A stretch of DNA of 64,000 nt from Girardinichthys multiradiatus. Its lineage: Eukaryota > Chordata > Actinopteri > Cyprinodontiformes > Goodeidae. A program made the translations under genes and the position numbers. The stretch covers positions 5,762,734 to 5,826,733 of the forward strand of contig NC_061806.1 in the NCBI RefSeq assembly GCF_021462225.1, read 5' to 3'. This document shows, piece by piece, positions 55,811 to 64,000 of this stretch (its first letter is position 1; each line of letters begins with the position of its first letter). The notes under the pieces are model-generated. The model was not told the DNA's origin, searched no databases, and worked only from the letters and a program-made list of their open reading frames with translations.

Positions 55811-56440
55811 GAACACATGAGACATACACCCCTCTGACTTCTGGATGCTCTTGGTTCTAAGTCAGTGTGCAAACCGTGACGGTGGGAGGAGAGACAAAAT
55901 AATAGCCTGACTCAGGGCCACATAGAATCAAGAAGTTGTGCTCAATCTGACTTACCAAGTCAAGATCAACATGATCAAATTTGATTGCACTGTTTCAATT
56001 TAGAAAAACATTCTTTAATCTTTTGGCAACTTAGTTTTCAAATTGCATAAAGTTAGGTTCTAAATTCTAAAGAGGGCAACATCTCACACCTGTGCCAAGA
56101 TAAAAACAGCCTAAAACTCCCTAGAGACACAATTTTGAGGCCAGGTTGAACGTACGCTGTGCATTGATTCTCTGTCCACTCAGTAGAGGAACGAGACATT
56201 CAGAACCACAGGTCAAAGGATCCAGTTCAATTCATTGGGAGATGACACAACAAGACCCAAAACTAAGAAAATGCGTGCTATCAATTTATCTAAGGCTGTA
56301 TTCTGGCATCAGAAGGTGCCCAACCCCCAAACGCCTTTTTCTGTTGTTCTTTAAAAACCTTCTTTCAAAGTTAAGATGGATATTTAAAAAGTCCAAATTA
56401 TGTGTGGTTTACTTTCAGAGAGACAGAGAGAGTTTAATAA
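55811..56440. other. Short intergenic stretch
   Basis: No gene or recognisable repeat between the GATA array and a LINE fragment. Confidence 0.45.
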
Positions 56441-56444
56441 AGTA

Positions 56445-56825
56445 CTCATACTTGTCGTCTTCTGCTTTATCCGGAACCGGGTCGCAGGGGCAGCAGACCC
56501 AGTAGAGACACCCAGACGTCCCTCTCCCCAGATACCTCCTCAAGCTCCTCTGGGGGGAGCCCAAGGTGTTTCTAGGCCAGCCGAGAGACATAGTCCCTCC
56601 AGTGTGTCCTGGGCCGTCCCCTGAGCTTCCTCCTGGTGGGACGTGCCTGGAACACCTCCCGAGGAAGGCGTCCTGGAGGCATCCGGTATAGATGCCACCT
56701 GAACTGGCTCCCCTCGATGTGGAGGAGCAGCGGCTCTACTCTGAGATCCTCCCGGAGGAGGGGCTTGGAGGATTGGAGGTGGAGGTGGAGACCTCGGCGG
56801 CCCAATCTCTGGATGCTTGGTTTGA
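56445..56825 (-). mobile_element. APE/RT LINE fragment with inverted 5' piece
   Basis: 56445-56755 is the minus-strand 3' end of the LINE (complement of 54770-55075). At about 56762 it switches to a plus-strand segment (gtggagacctcggcggccca, ggatgcttgg) matching 52157-52215 of copy 2. Opposite orientations of 3' and 5' pieces with the middle missing fit a twin-primed, internally deleted insertion. Confidence 0.8.
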
Positions 56826-57059
56826 TTAAGTTAAATATTTAATCAACTAAAGAAAATCGGTACATTCATTCCATTCAGAATTATTCCCTTTAACTAGTTA
56901 GCTTTAATGTTTGCCTGTTTGTCTTTTTTATACTTCGTTAGTCATTAAAATAGTGGGATTACTTGTTGGATAAGTATTAATTATTTCAGTAACTAAAGAC
57001 AATGGAATCATTCAAATTACTTCCCAGCTGCCTCCCTGTTAAAGACAAGTATTATAATC

Positions 57060-57370
57060 TGAATGTATGGATGTGCTGCACAGCATTGCTATGCAGCAAG
57101 AGGGTCTTTGGTTACAATCCCAGCTCTCTGGCCTGGAGTTTAAATGTGGTCCCTCTGAATGTAAGGTTTCTTTCCAGGTACTCGGGCTTCCTCCTGCAGT
57201 ACAAAATATGAATGTTGGGTTATTGTGCCTCTCTAAATTATTTATGGTTGTATGTCCTGTGTTGCCTTGTGGTAGACTAGCAACCTGTTCAGGGTGTACC
57301 CCGCCTCCTCCCCAGTGACAGCTGAAAAAAGGCATCACCCAACCACCCCATGATTAAGGGGATGGATGAA
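57060..57370 (+). mobile_element. Decayed tRNA-derived SINE (38141 family)
   Basis: Shares the layout of the 38141 SINE with many substitutions: atgcagcaagagggtctttg, ctcgggcttcctcctgcagt, gtagactagcaacctgttca. The tail is degenerate (ggggatggatgaat). Confidence 0.75.
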
Positions 57371-57480
57371 TTTGTGGAATGCACACATTATCTAAAAACA
57401 AGCAAAAGCATGGTGACTTATGACATCAGTGAACTGGGGCACACTAATAAATTGTATAGAATTACCTTCACATACAGAAA

Positions 57481-57876
57481 AAATTGTGGCGTGACCTTGT
57501 ATTCATAATGGCCCGTAGGCGTGTTGAAAGCCGTTTTCCACTCATCTCCTTCTCTGATTCGGACCAGATGATATGCATTCCTTAGATCCAGCTTAGAAAA
57601 TATCTTGGCTCCCTGGATCTGATCAAAAGCTGTGTTCATGAGTGGTAAGGGATATCTATTTTTAACTGTTATCTGATTAAGGCCTCTATAATTAATGCAT
57701 GGTCTCAATGAACCATCCTTCTTCCCAACAAAAAAGAAACCAGCACCTGCAGGAGAGGAAGAGGGTTGAATGTGCCCTGCCTTTAATGCCTCATCAACAT
57801 AACTCTTCATGGCCCTGTGCTCTGGACCAGACAATGAATAGGTTCTGCCTTTAGGGGGTGATGTGCCAGGAAGCAA
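57481..57876 (-). pseudogene. Gypsy reverse transcriptase, N-terminal half
   Basis: Contains [39 protein letters not shown] and [15 protein letters not shown], with the first catalytic Asp, then GHYEYKV and the truncation point. The YxDD motif is lost. The last 20 or so codons to 57418 are flanking DNA. Confidence 0.88.
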
Positions 57877-57944
57877 ATCAATAGCACAATCATAAGGTCT
57901 ATGGGGTGGCAGAGCTGTGGCCTTGATTTTATTAAAAACCTCCT

Positions 57945-58505
57945 TTAAATCATGGTATTCTTGGATAAATCCGGATAGGTCTCCTCAACCTCATTCTCCA
58001 CACTGACCTCCGTAGCAGCAGACAAAAGACAGTCAGCGGAACATGACTCAGACCAACCCAAAACTTCTTTTTTCTTCCAGTCGATGTGAGGGTTGTGTTT
58101 CTGCAACCAGGAGGCACCTAGGACTACAGGACGTTCAGGTGAATTAATGATCATGAAAGTTACTTTTTCTTGATGATTACCTCCAACTGTTAAGGTAATC
58201 TCCTCCGTCCTGATGTGTGAATTGTTCATCATGTGACCATCCAATGCTAGGACGTTTCGTGTGTCAGCTGACGGAATAAGTTTTATGCCGTTCTTATTTG
58301 CGAATGTTTCGTCCATGAATTCAGTGTCTGCTCCTGAATCAATAAACACGGCCCCCTGGAGAGACATGGAAGAGGTTTGAAAACGAGCAGGAAACAAGAA
58401 GGAGGAGGCAGTTAGTTGACTTCGGCTCAGTAGAGACCTCCCTTCCTCTGCTGAGCCTGTCCTTTTAATGGACACCTGAGTGCTAAATGTCCCTTCTCTC
58501 CACAA
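57945..58505 (-). pseudogene. Gypsy aspartic protease region
   Basis: AVFIDSGADTEFMDETFA carries the DSG catalytic motif, and PVVLGASWLQKHNPHIDWKK is the family's conserved block after the active site. It lies between gag and RT in the expected order and overlaps the gag end in another frame. Confidence 0.88.
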
Positions 58506-58909
58506 TAAAAACAGAGCTTGAATCTTCTCCGGCGATCTTTCTCCTGAGGGGTAATCTTGGTTCTGCCCAATTGCATGGGCTCACAATTATCATTTTCCTC
58601 AGTGAGAGGTGACCGACTCTTTCTCTCATACCGGTGTGCAGAAACCTGAGTTAATGATGAGCGACCCTTCTCATGGCGCTTCTTCTTCCTTCTCTCTGCC
58701 AGCCGAATATCAATGTGAGCAGCCAAATCCTCGAGTCGTTTCAGGGAAGAAGGATAGTTACGGGTCGCTAGCTCATCCTTGATGTCTTCGTTTAATCCTT
58801 TCATGAATGCATCCATTTGTGCTGCCTCATTCCAACGGCTCTCTGCAGCCAACAAATGAAAGTCAATTATATAGGTCAAGACAGGTTGATCACCCTGTTT
58901 GAGGGACAA
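58427..58909 (-). pseudogene. Gypsy Gag C-terminal part with CCHC zinc knuckle
   Basis: 160 codons with capsid C-terminal text (WNEAAQMDAFMKGLNEDIKD), a basic linker, and CFYCGEKGHLALRC, a CX2CX4HX4C nucleic-acid-binding knuckle. The frame is offset from the upstream gag piece near 58890. Confidence 0.9.
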
Positions 58910-59347
58910 TAATCCTCTAGCGGCCTCACGACTTGGTCAAAAACTCGAATGAGTTCCTTGGAAAAAGTTTCATAAGATGCAGACCTGTTATGCCATTCAG
59001 CAGTTCCCCACTGTTTTGCCTTTCCTGCCAGCAGAGATATAACAAACGCCACCTTGGAACGTTCAGTGGGAAAGGATGACGGCTGAAGGTCAAAATGAAT
59101 TTCACACTGAGTTAGAAAAGCTCGACATTGGTCTGAGTCTCCCCTGAACATCATGTGGAGAGAGGCGTGGCTCCCTTACCTCTGCTGTTGTCCGTGTTAC
59201 TTGGGCGTGGTTTCTTTGTGACGGTGGCGGCTCGAAGACAAGATTGCCAGAACGTAATGTGGAAATTATTTCTTCCATGCCAGAACCGAACCAGGAAAGG
59301 GTCTCATCAACGTGGGTACGCCACTGTTGTGCTGGCGATGGGTCCAT
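58876..59347 (-). pseudogene. Gypsy Gag N-terminal part, frameshifted
   Basis: Starts at MDPSPAQQWRTHVDETLSWF (Met at about 59347, soon after the LTR), then shifts near 59130. The capsid N-terminal block follows (FRGDSDQCRAFLTQCEIHF, KVAFVISLLAGKAKQW). Confidence 0.8.
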
Positions 59348-59359
59348 TTTTGGCCAGAT

Positions 59360-60063
59360 TTTTCTGCTATGAATCAGAAAATGGCGGACCCAAGATTCAG
59401 ACAGACACAGTACTGAAAGTTTAAAAGGTTTATTCAGCCACAGGAAAATGTCACACAGGTAACACTCCTCACAGCTTCCAGGAATCACTGAGGCAGAAAG
59501 AGGGATTAGTGACTTGTAGTCTCCAGATTTTGCAGGGATCAGAAAAGTCACTAACCTGCTTTTGTCTTGAGTGGAACTTGAAACCCATAGGGGAAACCTC
59601 AGTGGGCGGCAGGCGGTGATCTCCACAGCACAGGTAAGAAGTGACTCCAGGCTGAATAATCCAAAGGCTAGGCTGGCTCAATAATCCAAGGACAGAAACA
59701 GGGTCAACGATCGGAACAAGAGGCGTCAGGCAAGGGGCAGGCAGAGGCATAAACCAGATGCAGGAGTCAAGGTCGACAACCAAAATCCAAATAGTCCGAC
59801 AGGGAGCAGGCAGAGGCATAAATCCAAAAGGCAAGGCAAGGTCAAGAACTATGATCAGACAGGAAGGAACGCTGGATATCTACTCACACAATGGCTTTCA
59901 AAAATCTGGCACCGTCTGCTTGTCATAGTCAGTATATATCAGGGAAGACACAGGTGCTTGGCATTCCACAGATTGCACTACACCGCAGTAGCCACCAGGG
60001 GCATCTAATCTGCTGATTGCAGCCAGGGAGACAGGGTAGAACAGACGTGCCAGAATCATAACA
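59360..60063 (-). repeat. 5' LTR of the Gypsy element
   Basis: Begins TGTTATGATTCTGGC at 60063. It has a TATA-like tatata near 59930 and AATAAA (complement of 59429-59434) near the end. It is followed at once by gag; the 3' border is approximate because no second LTR is available. Confidence 0.7.
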
Positions 60064-60065
60064 AT

Positions 60066-60206
60066 AAGGCCATTCCATCACAGTCCCTAGATGAACTGCT
60101 GCAGCAGGAGCTTAGCTCAGCTAAAAACGGTCATGCTAAGGTGCTGAAGATTAACTTCATCAGTACAGGACTGTGTCCATACATGTTGAAAAATGGTCCC
60201 TCTTAG
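60066..60206 (+). pseudogene. Coding-like fragment cut by the Gypsy LTR
   Basis: 46 codons open to TAG, starting at the LTR border: KAIPSQSLDELLQQELSSAK, then NGHAKVLKINFISTGLCPYM and LKNGPS. The Leu/Gln/Glu-rich start looks protein-like. No family was recognised, and chance is possible at this length. Confidence 0.25.
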
Positions 60207-61360
60207 GAATAGAACATTAGCACAACACAGGACATATTCTAAAATTTACTTTATTGCAAGGTCTGAGAAGTGGAGGTAAGAATTAGTTATTTTCTTTAAG
60301 GTTCTCAAAAAAGGTGAACAGTTGAGGCAAGCAAACAAAATTATCAGTGTATGAAGTCGGTCTTAATGTTACATGGTCTTTTCTAATGAGTGATCAAAAC
60401 ACGGTCAGGAAAACAAATGTCACCACGTTTCATATGGTAGGGGACTGTCAAAGTGAGCAAAGAACTAACTTGCAATGTTCAGCAAGGTATAAACATTGCA
60501 GCAAGACAGGTGTGGCATGCTGAACCTGATGGAACACAGAGAAAGGACAAAACATGAAGAGCAGACTTAGGTAGATGGTGTTTATTATTAGACAACAATT
60601 TGGAGCATTAATAAACGCTGAGAGCAACAAGGAACAAAATAAAGAAATAGGGAAGTTGGAAGCTTTGCTATCTCCTAACAGCCACTGTTCTTTTATGTAT
60701 TCAAACAGCAGAGCAACAATGAAATCTGTTTAGAAATGATTTACGCTGCTTTTCATGTGTAATGTTTCAACTACAGTAGTAACTACAATATATCTATTTG
60801 AACTTTCACTTGGCTGCGTTTATGTAGAGGCAGTTGCTTTTTGTTGTCAGTAACTAAAATAGACAGTCCTGAATGAACATGCTAGGTGTATATAGCTGTT
60901 TGATTTTTGGACCTCAGAGGCCTAATGTCAGTGATCATTTATTTTCTAATTTGATATGTTTGCCCTCCCCACCCCCTCCCCTCCTCACACCGCATGGTGA
61001 GTGTCGCTTTGAAAGATATTTATCCCTATGTTGCATTCTGATCTGTGTATCAGTAAATACTGTATCAGTACATTCATTATTGTGTATAACTACGTGAAAA
61101 GCTCAATCCACCTGCAGTACATCTCCCCTTTCTCAGTATAGAACAGATCTTTTGATGGATATAATTTTTTGATTCAAAGGAAAAGTAAAGGTTTCTTTTC
61201 TTGCCTACTGAAATGAGACATTAAATTGTGCTTTTCTCAGATTCTACAGAATTTTCAAACATTTAGACTACTGAAATATTTAAAATGAATCAATCATTCC
61301 CTAAAATAATTGACTAAATAAATATCTAATTATTTGTCACACTGCTCTATTTAGAGGTTT
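60207..61360. other. Intergenic stretch, nothing recognised
   Basis: AT-rich, with no exon, RNA gene or named repeat. Confidence 0.45.
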
Positions 61361-61507
61361 CTATATTTGTATATATAAATTGCTTCCTGCTCTCGGTGGA
61401 GGAGGACGCTTTTTCTCTGTCTCCCTTCCATATCTGCCCTGCTTCAGCTCTGTGTCTTGTCTTCTTTTTTTGGAGCCTCTTTTTGCATATCTTCCAAATT
61501 CTGAATT

Positions 61508-61783
61508 ATGGATTTGGTCAGCTGGTCTCTTAATGCAATTGATCAAATTTTCTCGACGAGAAGACAGGGTGAAGGAGAGCCCAACTTGTCCGGACGGGAC
61601 ATTTTTCTCTGGATACACAATGGTTCCTGGCAGAAGTGGAGGATTGTGTGTTTGTCGATAATGTCAGTCGAGGATGTGGAAAATATGTATATAATTGGAT
61701 GTTTGATATCAGGATTTCTGCTTTTTGGAGTCAGACAGTCCAGGACTAAGTCATATTTAGTTATAGATCCCAAACTGCTTTAA
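61508..61783 (+). CDS. Hypothetical 91-residue protein with one membrane segment
   Basis: Open from ATG (MDLVSWSLNAIDQIFSTRRQ) to TAA after IDPKLL. A hydrophobic stretch of about 17 residues (IIGCLISGFLLFGV region) lies in the C-terminal half. A C-rich leader precedes it. I have no firm family. Small frames of this look occur at the 5' side of some fish mobile elements, so it is more likely repeat-derived than a host gene. Confidence 0.3.
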   Translation: MDLVSWSLNAIDQIFSTRRQGEGEPNLSGRDIFLWIHNGSWQKWRIVCLSIMSVEDVENMYIIGCLISGFLLFGVRQSRTKSYLVIDPKLL

Positions 61784-61829
61784 ACAAAGAAGTGATGCTG
61801 GAACGTTGGTTCAGAGCAGTTTGAATGAA

Positions 61830-62215
61830 CGAGGCAAGGCAAGTTTATTTATTCATGCTTAGGGTAAGCATGCTTTACAGAAAAATTAAGAACTGAGATT
61901 AGATTCATCACAAACAGGAAATACAGAACAATTATAAACATTTTAGATTGACATGAAAAAACGTTGAGGTAAAAAAGAAAACAAATAAAAAGCTCAGACA
62001 TGAACTGATAAAGTAGTCTTTGACCTTTATGGTAAAGCTCCTGAAAACTGAAATATGTCCAGTCCTGATTTGAAGGAACCAGCAGTTTCTGCACATTTCG
62101 GGTTTTCAGATAGTTTGTTTCAGAGCTGAGGAGCACGGGAACTAAATGCTGCCTCACCTTGTTTAGTTCTATCTTCCTGGTGTTGATCAGGATTCTGACA
62201 GCAGAGGTTTCCCTG
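61830..62215 (-). mobile_element. L2/CR1-type repeat remnant
   Basis: gaggcaaggcaagtttattt and later tgaggagcacgggaactaaa, ccttgtttagttctatcttc are typical of dispersed fish LINE 3' regions. No usable frame. Confidence 0.5.
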
Positions 62216-62739
62216 ATTCTCTTGGATTACAGTGACCAGTAAAGACACTGTTGCCGTAATCTACGGGAATAGGACTATGCACCATTTTTTCTGTCCTGTG
62301 CCTTTATTGTGAAGCCTCCTGGGTTTGTGTGCGTGCTCTGTGGTCTTTAACCCCATAATTTTGGAGTTCTGATTTCTAACTTCGCATTTTTGGGAACAAA
62401 CAAAAATCTGCATTACGTTGGAAAATATTCTGACCCTGATATACAGCTGGGTAAGAAAGAATAATCAGGAGAGATGGCAATATTTCAAACATAGTTCTTA
62501 TTCTTTCAGTGGCAAGTTGGTTGATGTAGTCATTCCTGGGAATTATAACGTCAACTTTTTGTTATTATTTATTTAACAGCTGTAGTTTCATAAGTTGGAT
62601 ATGCAAAAACATGATGTTCAGATGCTAAATAAACGTTTTTTAATCATAATTGCGATGTTTGTTTTGTTAAAAAAAACGCAGTTGAACATCCAAGTTAAAC
62701 TATTTTATTTTTTTAAACAGCCATTAGCTACATGGTCCT

Positions 62740-62932
62740 CAACAACTTCCGGTTTTCCAGCTGCTGTCGTAGCTACCAGCAACTGCAGATGCTTTGTGCT
62801 CACGGTCGGCAGTTTCAGACAGAACCGCTCCGCGTTTTCTTTGTGGATGGCTGCTGTTTTACTTCCGAGGATCAGCCAGACAACAGCGGTCACATGAGAA
62901 CAGAAGAAAGGCTGCGATGGAGAAGAGCCACA
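62740..62932 (+). CDS. Candidate first exon of a gene leaving the window
   Basis: A GC-richer block with two ETS-like sites (acttccgg at about 62746, acttccga at about 62862), typical of CpG-type promoters. It contains ATG GAG AAG AGC CAC A (62917-62932) followed by the donor gtaaga. Only five codons (MEKSH plus one base) are in this exon; the rest would be 5' UTR. The gene is unidentified. Confidence 0.35.
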
Positions 62933-63485
62933 GTAAGACCAGGCTGAACTGAACTAACCGCCTCTCTGTGCGTCAGCTACTCAAATATACTGAAGACTTG
63001 CTGAAATTACTTTGATGTGAGGACGTTGTTTTGCAGCAAACCTGGAAACTACACGGAGGTAAATGAGCAGTGAAGTGTCTCTCAGGTAATTAGTGTAAAG
63101 TTGAAGTCAGCAGTTTGCGCCTACGGCCTTCAGACTGTGAAGCAACAGGGTGATGATCTGAACTCACGTGTTTCAGCAGCCTAACACCTTTAAATAAACA
63201 GTCACCGCTCCGTGTTCAAATCTGTGCTCTACTTCTAAACGCAAAACAGCTTACATTGGTTAGAGATGTTTCTAGTCTCTTTGGCAGGATTAAGCATGCG
63301 CCCTACAATCTACATTTGCTCTTTTTGCGCAATGTATCAGCATTTACAGCCCTGCAGCAAGCAGTTTTGCCACACAAGTGTTATCTAAATATCCGCTAGG
63401 GGGCACTCCAGCGAACTCTGATCAGTCAGGTCATTTGCGTGACGTCTGTCCCAAACTGGGTTCAACAGGAGACACCTTCATTATT
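62933..63485. other. Presumed intron or flank, nothing recognised
   Basis: Moderate GC content near 63000-63200, consistent with the downstream side of a promoter. No exon was identified. Confidence 0.35.
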
Positions 63486-63494
63486 ATCATGACA

Positions 63495-63856
63495 GTCAGT
63501 CAGTCATTGTCTACTGCTTATTCCATAGTGGGTCACGGGGGAGCTGGTGCCTATCTCCAGCAGTCTATGGGCGAGAGGCAGGGTACACCCTGGACAGGTT
63601 GCCAGTCAATTGCAGGGCAACACACAAACAACCATGCACACACTCATTCATACACCTAAGGGCAATTTAGAGTTACCAATTAACCTAACAGGCATGTCTT
63701 TGGACTGTGGGAGGAAGCCGGAGTACCCGGTGAGAACCCACGCATGCACGGGGAGAACATGCAAACTCCATGCAGAAAGACCCCCGGCCGGGAATCGAAC
63801 CCAGGACCTTCTTGCTGCAAGGCAACAGTGCTACCAACTGCGCCACCGTGCAGCCC
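63495..63856 (-). mobile_element. tRNA-derived SINE, full length, with target duplication
   Basis: Minus-strand copy of the 38141 family, about 362 bp, with the same A/B boxes, body and (GACT)n tail. It is flanked by 9-bp direct repeats atcatgaca at 63486-63494 and 63857-63865. Confidence 0.88.
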
Positions 63857-64000
63857 ATCATGACATAGTTCAATAAAAATAAAAGGTCTAAGTCCTGTTG
63901 TACCAGTACCAGCAGTATTTGGAAAGACCTGGTATTTCTTGTAAGTGATGCGCATTGGAGATTGAGAACTACTGAGAACTATTTCATCGTAGCCCTAGCT

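Larger units (their letters stand above)
57480..60063 (-). mobile_element. Ty3/Gypsy retrotransposon, 3'-truncated
   Basis: Minus-strand order: 5' LTR (60063 to about 59360), gag, protease, then RT, ending abruptly near 57480 within the RT. The rest of RT, RNase H, integrase and the 3' LTR are absent. The layout and CCHC gag resemble sushi-type chromoviruses of fish. Frames shift between the gag pieces, so the copy is inactive. Confidence 0.85.

Overview
This is a teleost fish nuclear window. It has vertebrate-type spliced genes, and its repeats are typical of ray-finned fish: Rex1-type, L2-type and APE-type LINEs, Tc1 transposons, chromovirus-like Ty3/Gypsy elements, tRNA-derived SINEs, and long (TA)n, (GT)n and (GATA)n arrays. 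The species cannot be fixed from the sequence alone. No canonical tRNA, rRNA or CRISPR was seen.

Host genes. (1) Positions 2100-12945 (+) carry the last seven coding exons of a tropomyosin, best matched to tpm3. Exon sizes are 134, 118, 71, 76, 63, 70 and 83 nt, all phases agree, and the C-terminal exon is the striated-muscle type; exons 1-2 lie outside the window. (2) Positions 23973-29581 (+) carry a complete three-exon, 102-residue S100 protein of S100A14/A16 type. Its second EF-hand is degenerate and it ends in Cys-Ile-Leu-Leu, a possible prenylation box. tpm3 and S100A genes are also linked in mammals. (3) Positions 33773-35323 (-) carry a single long coding exon (516 codons from the ATG). 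Its N-terminal third has the His/Cys signature of the C80-type self-cutting peptidase domain known from large bacterial toxins; the rest is unrecognised. This is the most unusual gene here. (4) Weaker pieces on the + strand are a convincing terminal coding exon (42364-42496, with a poly(A) signal), a possible first coding exon (43032-43234), and a possible gene start at the right edge (about 62740-62932).

Mobile DNA fills most of the rest. Region 1-1800 is an L2-type LINE remnant split by an internally deleted Tc1 element. Region 3552-6211 is a decayed APE/RT LINE inside tpm3 intron 3. Region 13.5-21.7 kb holds a MITE, Tc1 pieces, a Rex1 copy with a long open frame, a Tc1 relic and a Gypsy relic with its LTR. 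Region 27.7-41 kb has LTR-like and Tc1 relics around the host genes. Region 45.6-48.4 kb is a broken endogenous retrovirus (-) with a tRNA-Lys-type primer site. Region 50.76-55.3 kb is a second L2 copy into which a nearly full-length copy of the same LINE inserted, with a target-site duplication. A 297-bp pure (GATA)n array follows. Region 57.5-60.06 kb is a 3'-truncated Ty3/Gypsy element (-). Two near-identical 360-bp SINEs (38.1 and 63.5 kb) both keep target duplications.

The host genes show no sign of operating together. The tropomyosin acts on actin filaments, the S100 protein is probably a membrane- or target-binding adaptor, and the C80-like protein has no assigned role.
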